NCBI GenBank assembly: GCA_015063625.1
Contig: SVTT01000011.1
Location: 1 to 62,287 of the forward strand
DNA length: 62,287 nucleotides
Source: Oscillospiraceae bacterium
GTDB taxonomy: Bacteria; Bacillota; Clostridia; Oscillospirales; CAG-272
Direction of reading: 5' to 3'
This document shows, piece by piece, positions 36,141 to 43,136 of the stretch. Under the pieces are notes generated by a model. That model saw only the letters and a list, made by a program, of their open reading frames with translations. It had not been told where the DNA came from and ran no database searches. The translations under genes were made by a program, and so were the position numbers. The first letter of the stretch is position 1. Every line of letters begins with the position of its first letter.

Positions 36141-37943
36141 ATGGAAATGAAGGTTGCAAAATATATTGCCGAGTTTTTGGTCAAGCACGGCATCAACGAC
36201 TGCTTTATGGTCACGGGTGGCGGTGCCATGCATCTGGATGATGCCATCGGTCACGAGGAGGGCATTCACTGCGTCTTTAATCACCACGAGCAGGCTTGTG
36301 CCATCGCAGCCGAGGGCTATACTCGCATGACGGGCAAGCTCGCAGCAGTCTGCGTGACCAGCGGTCCCGGCGGCACCAACGCCATCACGGGCGTGATGGG
36401 AGGCTGGCTTGACTCGATCCCCATGCTCGTTCTTTCGGGTCAGGTCAAGCGCGAAACGACCACCTGGTCCTGCCCCGAGCTTGGGCTCCGTCAGCTCGGA
36501 GATCAGGAATTTGACATCGTCAACTCGGTATCCAACATGACCAAATACGCCGAGATGGTCACCGAGCCGCTTGATATTGCCTATCATCTTGAAAAGGCAC
36601 TTCACCTCGCCCTTGAGGGGCGCGGCGGTCCCGTATGGCTCGATATTCCGCTGGACGTGCAGGGTGCGAAGATCGACACCGAGCAGCTCCGCCACTATGA
36701 CCCCTGCGAGGACCCCACGCTGCAAACGCCCGTGATCGGCGCGACCGTGGCACGCTCGATCCTCGAAAGGATCAAAAACGCCAAGGCACCCCTTGTGCTG
36801 GTCGGCACGGGTGTGCGACTCGGCAACGCCGAGGAGGAGCTTCTCGCACTGCTTGATAAATTACAGATCCCCGTGGTCACGGCGTGGAACGCCTGCGACA
36901 CGGTTGCCTTTGACAATCCTTATTTCGCAGGCATGCCCGGCACGGTCGGCACGCGCCCCGGCAACTTTGCGATACAGAACTGCGATCTGCTTCTGTCGCT
37001 CGGCTGCCGCCTGAACATCCGCATGATCGGCTACAACCGCTTTGACTTTGCCAAGAACGCCTACAAGATCGTGGTGGATATCGACGGAAGAGAGCTCAAA
37101 AAGCCTACCGTTAAGCCCGATATGCCTATTCACGGGGACGTCAAGCAGGTCATTGCCGCTTTACTTGCCGAGGACTATACCCCCGTGCCCGAGCACACCG
37201 AATTTGTGAAATGGTGCCGCGATCTGGTGGCACGCTACCCTGCCGCCGATCCCGCCTACCGCAACGGCGGCGAGGGCGCACTGAACCCTTATATTTTCAT
37301 GGACACCCTCTTTGACGTGCTGGACGAGAATGACCGCATCATCTGCGGCAACGGCAGCGCCTGCGTCATCACCTATCAGGCGGCGAAGGTCAAGCAGGGT
37401 CAGCGCATGTTCACCAACTCGGGCTGCGCCGCCATGGGCTACGGTCTGCCTGCCGCACTCGGTGTTGCCGTTTCGGACAACACTCGCCGCACCGTGTGCA
37501 TCGACGGTGACGGCAGCATCATGATGAATATTCAAGAGCTTGCGACCATCGCACAGAACAAACTGGATATGAAGATCATTCTGCTCAACAACAACGGCTA
37601 CCACTCGATCCGCCAGACCCAGACCAACCTCTTCAAGCCGCCCTTTATCGGCATCGATGCCGACAGCGGTGTGGGCTTCCCCGATTTCGAGATCCTCGCA
37701 AAGGCGTTCGGTCTTGCTTATTTTTACACTGACAGTGAAAAAACAGCCGCAGACGTGCTGAAAAAAGCCCTGGCGTGCGAGGGTCCCTGTATCATCGAGG
37801 CGGTGGTGGATCCCAAACAGAATTTTGCGCCGAAGTCCTCCTCCAAGGTACTGCCCGACGGCAGGATCGTTTCCCCCTCGCTTGATGACATGGCGCCCTT
37901 CCTCGACCGCGAGGAGTTTGCCGCCATCCGCTTTTTGAAATAA
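36141..37943 (+). CDS. Thiamine-diphosphate-dependent enzyme (acetolactate-synthase-like)
   Basis: A 600-aa enzyme with three domains. The N-terminal PYR domain has the catalytic Glu in FNHHEQACAIAAEGYTR and the PGGTNAITG segment. The central domain is near 190-340. The C-terminal PP domain has the GDG motif (CIDGDGSIMMNIQELATI, ending LNNNGYHS). Such enzymes ligate or decarboxylate 2-oxo acids; in sugar operons they attach two-carbon units to keto-sugars (YerE-like) or act on aldolase products. AAGGAG precedes ATG 36141. No small regulatory subunit is adjacent, so a biosynthetic acetolactate role is unlikely. Confidence 0.85.
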   Translation: MEMKVAKYIAEFLVKHGINDCFMVTGGGAMHLDDAIGHEEGIHCVFNHHEQACAIAAEGYTRMTGKLAAVCVTSGPGGTNAITGVMGGWLDSIPMLVLSGQVKRETTTWSCPELGLRQLGDQEFDIVNSVSNMTKYAEMVTEPLDIAYHLEKALHLALEGRGGPVWLDIPLDVQGAKIDTEQLRHYDPCEDPTLQTPVIGATVARSILERIKNAKAPLVLVGTGVRLGNAEEELLALLDKLQIPVVTAWNACDTVAFDNPYFAGMPGTVGTRPGNFAIQNCDLLLSLGCRLNIRMIGYNRFDFAKNAYKIVVDIDGRELKKPTVKPDMPIHGDVKQVIAALLAEDYTPVPEHTEFVKWCRDLVARYPAADPAYRNGGEGALNPYIFMDTLFDVLDENDRIICGNGSACVITYQAAKVKQGQRMFTNSGCAAMGYGLPAALGVAVSDNTRRTVCIDGDGSIMMNIQELATIAQNKLDMKIILLNNNGYHSIRQTQTNLFKPPFIGIDADSGVGFPDFEILAKAFGLAYFYTDSEKTAADVLKKALACEGPCIIEAVVDPKQNFAPKSSSKVLPDGRIVSPSLDDMAPFLDREEFAAIRFLK

Positions 37944-37954
37944 GGGAGCGTCGC

Positions 37955-38890
37955 ATGAAAAGAGCCATTATTTCGGGCGCAACGGGTGCCATCGGCACCG
38001 CACTGATCCGTGAGCTGATCAGGAACGGCGTGGAGGTGCTGATCCTCTGCCGTGAGAGCTCGGCACGTAAGGGGCGCATTCCGAGTGACCCGCAGGTCAG
38101 CGTGAAATACTGCGATCTCGCGGGGCTTGCCACACTCGAAAACGATACGGGTAAGAGCTACGATGCCTTTTTCCACTTCGCATGGGCAGGCACGGCAGGT
38201 CCTGCGCGCAACGACACGCTGCTGCAAAGTGATAACATCCGTTATGCGCTCGATGCCGTTGCGGCAGCAAAGCGCTTCGGCTGTGAGGTCTTCATCGGTG
38301 CCGGCTCGCAGGCAGAGTACGGTCGCGTGGAGGGCGCACTGAAGCCCCACACCCCTGCATTTCCCGAAACGGGCTATGGCATTGCCAAGCTTTGTGCAGG
38401 TCAGCTGACGCGCATGGCTGCCTCCCAGCTGGGGCTTCGCCACATCTGGGTGCGCGTGCTCAGCGTGTACGGTCCCTTCGACGGAGAGAACAGCATGATC
38501 GTTTCAACGGTACGAAAAATGCTGGCAGGCGAGGAGCCGCAGTTTACCAAGGGTGAGCAGCTTTGGGATTACCTTTACAGCGCCGACGCCGCATGTGCCT
38601 TCCGCATGATTGCCGAGAAGGGCAAGGACGGGGCGGTTTATCCGCTTGGCGGCGGCAAGGCAGAGCCACTGAAAAACTATATTCTCGCCCTGCGCGATGC
38701 AGTCGATCCCAAGATCGAATTGACCTTTGGCGGCGTACCCTACGCACCCAATCAGGTCATGCACCTATGCGCAGACATCGAAGCGGTCACCCGCGACACC
38801 GGTTGGGTGCCGACCACCCCCTTTGCCGAGGGCATTGCCGCGACGGTGGCATGGCTGAAAGAGGGATCATCGCAAAAGGAACTTGCTTGA
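37955..38890 (+). CDS. NAD-dependent epimerase/dehydratase (extended SDR)
   Basis: A 311-aa short-chain dehydrogenase. The Rossmann motif GATGAIGTALI lies near residue 9. The catalytic Tyr-Lys pair sits in ETGYGIAKLCAGQL, preceded by GAGSQAEYG (the Ser region), and a sugar-nucleotide-type C-terminal half follows. It is the last gene of the operon, 11 nt after the TPP enzyme. It likely epimerises, dehydrates or reduces a nucleotide sugar. Confidence 0.87.
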   Translation: MKRAIISGATGAIGTALIRELIRNGVEVLILCRESSARKGRIPSDPQVSVKYCDLAGLATLENDTGKSYDAFFHFAWAGTAGPARNDTLLQSDNIRYALDAVAAAKRFGCEVFIGAGSQAEYGRVEGALKPHTPAFPETGYGIAKLCAGQLTRMAASQLGLRHIWVRVLSVYGPFDGENSMIVSTVRKMLAGEEPQFTKGEQLWDYLYSADAACAFRMIAEKGKDGAVYPLGGGKAEPLKNYILALRDAVDPKIELTFGGVPYAPNQVMHLCADIEAVTRDTGWVPTTPFAEGIAATVAWLKEGSSQKELA

Positions 38891-39005
38891 TGCAAAGCAG
38901 AAAGCCTCGTTTGCGACCCTAGATGGGACGGAAAGCGTTTTAATAAAAAAGGGGCTGATTCATTTAGCGCCGAACAAAAACACACAAAGAGGAAACTGAA
39001 AAATG

Positions 39006-39047
39006 AAGCCGCTTTATCTGTCAAAAATGGCAGAAAAGGCGGCTTTT
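39006..39047 (+). terminator. Terminator of the aldolase operon
   Basis: AAGCCGC and GCGGCTT arms with a partly paired middle and TTTTT. The rest of the gap 38891-39283 holds a second hairpin (CTTGGCAC with GTGCCAAG, about 39099-39143) and a CCTCTGCT/AGCAGAGG hairpin around 39222-39240. No gene is seen. Confidence 0.7.
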
Positions 39048-39283
39048 TAGGTAGAAATTCTTACGAATTTCAATTTAAATGTGTGTTTTTTAGGTGCGCT
39101 CTTGGCACTCGACGTATTTGTATACGCCTAACGTGCCAAGATCACACCTTCTGCATCTAAATGACGTAGCCCCAAAAAGCAGTTGTAACGGTAGAGGTAC
39201 TCTTTTCATTGTGCCTCTGCTGTTTTTTTATAGCAGAGGAGAGCCGAGCAGGACAGGATCGAGAGCATCCCCTCGCAGGTACA

Positions 39284-40240
39284 TCAGCCGACAAGGTGAT
39301 AGGCAAAGCCTGCGATCTCATCAGCAAGATAGATGAAAAAGAGCTTGCCGTTCTTGTCGTATTTCGCGGTTTCGGGCAGGAATTTTGCGCCGCGGCGCGA
39401 AAGATGATAGACAGCACGCTCGACCGAGGCGGTGCGGATGGCGATATGCCCCATCGTCCCCATTCCCTTCTCATTCATCAGCTCGAAGCCCGTGCCCGCA
39501 AAGGAGGAGATCTCCCGCTTATCGGTCGGGAAGGAGAAAAGGGTCTTCAGGCAAGCGGCAGAGGCATCCGCCTCACCTTCCGAGGCGCAGTTCACACCGA
39601 CATGACGAAGCTCGAAGCCGAGCATGGTATCGACTGCCTCGCGCGTGAGGCGCGTGATCTCAGAAAAATCTCCTGCCTTGATCAGCTCCGGGCTGACCAT
39701 CCAGCTGCCGCCACAGGCGAGAATCTTGGGGAACGCCAGATATTCTCCCAGATTTTTCGCATCAATGCCGCCGGTGGGCATGAAGGTCACATCTCCGTAA
39801 GGAGCTGCCATTGCCTTGATCATCTTCACGCCGCCGGAGGGCTCCGCCGGGAAAAACTTGACCGTCTTGATGCCCATTGTCAGCGCAGCCTCAATGCCGG
39901 TCGGGTTGTTGATACCGGGTACGACAGGAATCCCGCGATCAATGCAATAGCGCACCACCTCGGCATTGAAGCCGGGGCTGACGATAAATTTGGCGCCTGC
40001 CGCAACGGCGGCATCCACCTGTGCGGTGGTCAGGACGGTCCCTGCACCCACCAGCATATCGGGATATGCCCTGCACATCTCCGCAATTGCCTGTGCCGCA
40101 GCAGCCGTGCGGAAGGTCACCTCGGCACAGGGCAGACCGCCCTCCATCAGCGCCCCCGCCAGTGGTACGGCATCCTCTATCCGATCAAGCCTGACCACAG
40201 GCACGATACCAATCAGTGAAAGTTCTTTTAAAATATCCAT
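39284..40240 (-). CDS. eda: KDPG/KHG aldolase fused to a VOC (glyoxalase-like) domain
   Basis: A 318-aa protein. Residues 1-205 are a class I 2-keto-3-deoxy-6-phosphogluconate aldolase: Glu40 in CAEVTFRT, the AGTVLT motif, and the Schiff-base Lys128 in TVKFFPAE. It splits KDPG to pyruvate and glyceraldehyde-3-phosphate. Residues from about 208 on (ELRHVGVNCASEGEADA..., then MGTMGHIAIRTASVERAVYHL) form a VOC-fold domain, which may bind a ligand or metal. The usual aldolase is about 210 aa, so the extra 110 residues are a real addition. No GGAGG is obvious at this ATG (AGAGGTAAC precedes it). It stands alone with an operator-rich upstream region. Confidence 0.88.
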   Translation of the reverse strand: MDILKELSLIGIVPVVRLDRIEDAVPLAGALMEGGLPCAEVTFRTAAAAQAIAEMCRAYPDMLVGAGTVLTTAQVDAAVAAGAKFIVSPGFNAEVVRYCIDRGIPVVPGINNPTGIEAALTMGIKTVKFFPAEPSGGVKMIKAMAAPYGDVTFMPTGGIDAKNLGEYLAFPKILACGGSWMVSPELIKAGDFSEITRLTREAVDTMLGFELRHVGVNCASEGEADASAACLKTLFSFPTDKREISSFAGTGFELMNEKGMGTMGHIAIRTASVERAVYHLSRRGAKFLPETAKYDKNGKLFFIYLADEIAGFAYHLVG

Positions 40241-40280
40241 AGTTACCTCTCGCTAACGCCACACGGGCATTCTTTTTATT

Positions 40281-40310
40281 ATTTTAACACACAATCACAT
40301 CTTCTGTCAA
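40281..40310 (-). promoter_or_regulatory. Promoter of the KDPG aldolase gene
   Basis: On the minus strand, TTGACA (40305-40310), an 18-nt spacer and TAAAAT (40281-40286). Confidence 0.7.
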
Positions 40311-40343
40311 TTGAAAAAAATCCCTTTCCCACTCATCTTGCAG

Positions 40344-40388
40344 TACGACATTCCCACGCACGCCCCGTTTGTCGTACGCCATACGACA
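40344..40388. promoter_or_regulatory. Operator-like half-site cluster (TACGACA/TGTCGTA)
   Basis: TACGACA at 40344-40350, then the inverted pair TGTCGTA (40370-40376) and TACGACA (40382-40388) with a 5-nt spacer. These sites lie upstream of the aldolase promoter and resemble the TGTCATATGACA palindrome in the promoter at 40469. A common regulator (GntR- or LacI-type) is likely but not encoded nearby. Confidence 0.55.
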
Positions 40389-40468
40389 TTTTGGTATATA
40401 TGGTGTCCCGTATACGGAAAAGACACAAAATAGACCCCATATTTTCAAAAAACACTCACATAAATCTC

Positions 40469-40497
40469 TTGACATGTCATATGACATTTGGTATAAT
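40469..40497 (+). promoter_or_regulatory. Consensus promoter with a palindromic operator in its spacer
   Basis: TTGACA (40469-40474), a 17-nt spacer and TATAAT (40492-40497). The spacer begins with the 12-bp palindrome TGTCATATGACA (40475-40486; 14 bp if the flanking A/T is counted), an ideal place for a repressor to block polymerase. Confidence 0.8.
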
Positions 40498-40503
40498 AGA
40501 TAC

Positions 40504-40621
40504 GGTGGATAACAGAACTGTTGTCTTATTTGATCGCGACATACTGTGGTTTTCCACTTTTTTCTCCTTTTTTGTGGACGGATCGCAGCCCGGCAGAAGG
40601 CACATGCGGTCCGTCCTTTTT
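40504..40621 (+). ncRNA. Candidate small RNA, about 118 nt
   Basis: It lies between the consensus promoter at 40469-40497 and an intrinsic terminator (12-bp stem starting GGACGGATCGCA at 40576, complement ending 40616, then TTTTT). No ribosome binding site is present. A 48-codon frame starting GTG at 40505 runs through the terminator and looks fortuitous. A small internal hairpin GTGG-tttt-CCAC is visible. The tRNA cluster downstream has its own promoter, so this transcript is independent. Confidence 0.5.
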
Positions 40622-40666
40622 CACACAAAAAGCTTTCAATTTTTTTAAAAAAAGCAGAAAAAGGTG

Positions 40667-40695
40667 TTGACAAATCTTTTTTGCCGTGCTATAAT
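40667..40695 (+). promoter_or_regulatory. Consensus promoter of the tRNA cluster
   Basis: TTGACA, a 17-nt spacer and TATAAT, 20 nt before tRNA-Val. Confidence 0.92.
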
Positions 40696-40715
40696 AGTAC
40701 CCGTTGCAAATGATT

Positions 40716-40791
40716 GGGAGCATAGCTCAGTTGGGAGAGCATCTGCCTTACAAGCAGAGGGTCACAGGTTCGAGCCCTGTTGTTCCCACCA
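40716..40791 (+). tRNA. tRNA-Val (TAC)
   Basis: 76 nt with encoded CCA. Acceptor GGGAGCA pairs with TGTTCCC; the anticodon loop CTTACAA gives anticodon TAC; the T-loop is GGTTCGAGCCC. Confidence 0.97.
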
Positions 40792-40793
40792 AT

Positions 40794-40870
40794 GGCCCGG
40801 TAGTTCAGTTGGTTAGAACGCTAGCCTGTCACGCTAGAGGTCGTGGGTTCGAGTCCCATCCGGGTCGCCA
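40794..40870 (+). tRNA. tRNA-Asp (GTC)
   Basis: 77 nt with encoded CCA. Acceptor GGCCCGG pairs with CCGGGTC (one G-T); anticodon GTC sits in CCTGTCACG. Confidence 0.97.
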
Positions 40871-40905
40871 ACTCACCCTTCGTTGCATATCATATCAATA
40901 ACCAC

Positions 40906-40981
40906 GCGGATTTAGCTCATTTGGTAGAGCGCGACCTTGCCAAGGTCGAGGTGGCGGGTTCGAGCCCCGTAATCCGCTCCA
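40906..40981 (+). tRNA. tRNA-Gly (GCC)
   Basis: 76 nt with encoded CCA. Acceptor GCGGATT pairs with AATCCGC; the anticodon loop TTGCCAA gives GCC. Confidence 0.97.
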
Positions 40982-40983
40982 AC

Positions 40984-41057
40984 GGCGCCATGGCCAAGCG
41001 GTAAGGCACGGGTCTGCAAAACCCTTATCCCCGGTCCGATTCCGGGTGGCGCCTCCA
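40984..41057 (+). tRNA. tRNA-Cys (GCA)
   Basis: 74 nt with encoded CCA. Acceptor GGCGCCA pairs with TGGCGCC; anticodon GCA lies in GTCTGCAAAAC. Its last 21 nt plus AA are duplicated 3.66 kb downstream at 44693-44715, marking an insertion site. Confidence 0.97.
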
Positions 41058-41270
41058 AACAAAAGAGCACTGCGAGAGCAGTGCTCTTTTGTTTGGAACG
41101 ATGTTTGCCCTTGCGGGCAAGAGATGTTGCCTTGGGCAGTGATGTTCACTGCGTGAGTGATGTTTCGCCTTGCGGCGAAGTGGGCAAACATCACATCACT
41201 TTGCGACGAAGGAGCAATACATCACTGTGGCAAAGCCATAACATCACTGCGGCAACGTCGCAACATCACT
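41058..41270 (+). repeat. Mirror-word hairpin array, element B (GTGATGTT type)
   Basis: A perfect terminator-like hairpin (CAAACAAAAGAGCACTGC, loop GAGA, complement; about 41056-41096) directly follows tRNA-Cys. After GAAC comes the outer stem GATGTTTGCCC (41100-41110) paired with GGGCAAACATC (41182-41192). GATGTT words stand at 41100, 41123, 41141 and 41159. Complementary ACATCAC words stand at 41189, 41219, 41241 and 41263. Fillers between the words are self-complementary (e.g. CACTGCGTG, TCGCCTTGCGGCGA). Confidence 0.8.
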
Positions 41271-41272
41271 CT

Positions 41273-41300
41273 TTGCAAACGGTCAAAATTATGCTATAAT
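41273..41300 (+). promoter_or_regulatory. Promoter of the four-helix-bundle gene
   Basis: TTGCAA, a 16-nt spacer ending TGC and TATAAT, placed directly after the array. The same ATGCTATAAT block and the following CGAAAGCGAGGTGCT occur in the second copy at 44951-44980. Confidence 0.75.
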
Positions 41301-41323
41301 GTAATCGAAAGCGAGGTGCTACT

Positions 41324-41683
41324 ATGACTGAATCTAAACTCCGTGAATTATCAATGGAATTTTCCGTAGATATTATTAACCTTGTCAAATACTTAAAATC
41401 AAACCACGAATCCGTTATCGCTAATCAGATCGGCAGAAGCGGAACTTCTATCGGTGCAAATATCCACGAAGCACAGTACGCACAAGGCAAAAAGGATTTT
41501 ATATCCAAGCTTGAAATTGCTCTTAAAGAAGCAAGTGAAACCGGCTATTGGCTTGAACTTTTGCACAGAACGAATTATATTGATGCTCAACAGTATAAAA
41601 TCTTATCAGATAAGTGCGCCACTCTCCGCGTTATGCTCGTTTCCTCTTGCAGAACGGCAAAAGCGAATATTGATAACAAATAA
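41324..41683 (+). CDS. Four-helix-bundle protein (S23 / Avd-like family)
   Basis: A 119-aa, all-helical protein. LRELSMEFSVDIINLVKYLK, then NQIGRSGTSIGANIHEAQYA and KKDFISKLEIALKEASETGYW are the signature of the TIGR02436 family, originally described from 23S rRNA intervening sequences and related to the Avd protein of diversity-generating retroelements. Family members form basic pentamers that bind nucleic acid. GAGGTG precedes the ATG. It lies immediately downstream of hairpin array element B. No reverse transcriptase is in the window, so a DGR role is unlikely; binding of the array RNA or DNA is an inference. Confidence 0.88.
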   Translation: MTESKLRELSMEFSVDIINLVKYLKSNHESVIANQIGRSGTSIGANIHEAQYAQGKKDFISKLEIALKEASETGYWLELLHRTNYIDAQQYKILSDKCATLRVMLVSSCRTAKANIDNK

Positions 41684-41710
41684 TTTTCAAAAACTCATCT
41701 TGCCTTTCGA

Positions 41711-41757
41711 CTTCCTTTCGGTATAATGGTGTTACCAAACCGAAAGGAAGTTTTTTA
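41711..41757 (+). terminator. Terminator of the four-helix-bundle gene
   Basis: CTTCCTTTCGG and CCGAAAGGAAG arms followed by TTTTTTATTTT. Conserved in the decayed second copy at 45212-45251. Confidence 0.85.
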
Positions 41758-41961
41758 TTTTTTATCCGATAAACCGATAAAATAATCTGCGCTTACATTG
41801 TAAAAATTGCAAAGCTTAATAAGATCCTCTATTTTGAGTTCGGCGCGCCCATCCTCTATATGACTGTACCCTTGTTGTGACTTGTTAATTATTTTACCGA
41901 CTTCTTTTTGCGTGAGATCGTTGTCTTCACGTAAATCTCGCATTCTTATTCTGTAGTTCAT
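41755..41961 (-). CDS. Xre-family helix-turn-helix repressor
   Basis: A 68-aa single-domain Cro/CI-type DNA-binding protein. The helix-turn-helix is LTQKEVGKIINKSQQGYSHI, and YNVSADYFIGLSDKK is the typical end. AAGGAG precedes the ATG. It is divergent from the SGNH/MBOAT operon, whose promoter contains paired ATACTCAA/TTGAGTAT sites, so it is the probable repressor of that operon and of itself. Confidence 0.88.
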   Translation of the reverse strand: MNYRIRMRDLREDNDLTQKEVGKIINKSQQGYSHIEDGRAELKIEDLIKLCNFYNVSADYFIGLSDKK

Positions 41962-42012
41962 AATGACTCCTTTGGCAATCTTTATGCAAGGAGTTTATCA
42001 TACTCACAAACT

Positions 42013-42046
42013 GAGTATTGACAAATACTCAAAACTTGAGTATAAT
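42013..42046 (+). promoter_or_regulatory. Promoter and operators of the SGNH/MBOAT operon
   Basis: TTGACA (42018-42023), a 17-nt spacer and TATAAT (42041-42046). Overlapping inverted repeats are GAGTATT-gaca-AATACTC (42013-42030) and ATACTCAA-aac-TTGAGTAT (42025-42043), which cover both promoter boxes. Likely Xre binding sites. Confidence 0.8.
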
Positions 42047-42140
42047 GCTCTTGTGAACTATCGTAGCTTGCGTTTTTCGATGTGTAACCTCGGTTGCGTA
42101 TCAAGTGCATTTGAATCATGCAATTATCGGAGGGAATAAA

Positions 42141-43136
42141 ATGAAAAAAATATTTTGGTGGCTATTAAAGGCGTTTGTCAGTGGTGTGTTGGCTTTCGCA
42201 ATTCTAACATCGTTTTGTATACTGTATTACAATGTTCCTGTTCATTCATCCACTGTTGACGGTGTTACCGATTACTCATGGGAAAAAAACAAATTTTATT
42301 CACGAGGAACAGAGGGATTTGCCCTGGGAAAAACCAATAACGAAGGTTATATAAACTCTTATGATTATCAAGAAGGTATGGATATCGATGTTTTGATTAT
42401 GGGCTCGTCGCATATGGAAGCCTATAACGTAGCTATGAAAAAAAATACAGCTTCGCAACTTAACCTATTGTTAGGAGACAACTTGGTGTATAACATCGGA
42501 ATATCCGGACATAACTTTTTGACATGTACCAGTAATTTCGAAGCAGCGCTTAAAAAATACGCGCCCAAAAAATATGTGGTAATAGAAACGTCTTCGCTTT
42601 CGTTTAGTGATACCGACCTTAAAAAAGCGATTGAAGGAACGACTGAGGAACTGTCCTCCCACTCAGAAGGAATTGTCGGTCTGCTTCAAAAAAATCAATT
42701 GTTAAGATTATTATATTTGCAATTTTCTAATTGGAAGGGTGCTTCTGCTCAAAATGCGCCCAACACCGATTCAAAAACTCAATCAGAGAATAACTATGAG
42801 GAGTTATATTTGAGTTTATTAAATAACCTATCACAAACCGCCAAAGACAATGATGTACAATTAATCGTTTTATATCAATCAAATGTACATATTGATGCGG
42901 AAACTGGAGCAGCAGTGACAACAAATAGAGAGTCCATTCAAATCTTTGCAACGTATTGCGAAAGGAGTGGAATAGAATTTGTTGATATGTCGGAAAGATT
43001 TTCAAAGGAATATAATCAAAATCACATTCTTCCCCACGGCTTTGCAAACACATCGGTGGGACAGGCGCATTTGAACGAGCACGGGCACCGAATGATAGCG
43101 GACGAGTTATTTAAAATCATAGGAGGGAAAGAATAA
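42141..43136 (+). CDS. SGNH-type membrane-anchored protein (DltD/AlgX-like)
   Basis: A 331-aa protein with an N-terminal signal anchor (about 4-30, KIFWWLLKAFVSGVLAFAIL) and an extracytoplasmic SGNH domain. The nucleophile region is VLIMGSSHMEAYN (88-91), and the C-terminal His is in HLNEHGHRM. Paired with an MBOAT protein, it probably completes transfer of an acetyl group to a surface glycan. GGAGGG lies before ATG 42141. Low GC and different codon use from neighbours point to acquisition. Confidence 0.8.
   Translation: MKKIFWWLLKAFVSGVLAFAILTSFCILYYNVPVHSSTVDGVTDYSWEKNKFYSRGTEGFALGKTNNEGYINSYDYQEGMDIDVLIMGSSHMEAYNVAMKKNTASQLNLLLGDNLVYNIGISGHNFLTCTSNFEAALKKYAPKKYVVIETSSLSFSDTDLKKAIEGTTEELSSHSEGIVGLLQKNQLLRLLYLQFSNWKGASAQNAPNTDSKTQSENNYEELYLSLLNNLSQTAKDNDVQLIVLYQSNVHIDAETGAAVTTNRESIQIFATYCERSGIEFVDMSERFSKEYNQNHILPHGFANTSVGQAHLNEHGHRMIADELFKIIGGKE

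Noticed and set aside
40505-40648. A 48-codon frame starting GTG in the candidate small RNA
   Set aside because: No Shine-Dalgarno sequence, and the frame runs through the terminator stem.
40284-40673. A 129-codon minus-strand frame upstream of the KDPG aldolase
   Set aside because: It overlaps promoters, operators and the candidate RNA terminator, and has no motif support.
41100-41270. CRISPR array interpretation of the repeated GTGATGTT words
   Set aside because: The words are only 6-8 nt, the spacers are self-complementary hairpins rather than unique sequences, half of the copies are in reverse orientation, and no cas genes are present.
41324-41683. Diversity-generating retroelement because of the Avd-like protein
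   Set aside because: No reverse transcriptase, template repeat or variable repeat was found in the window.
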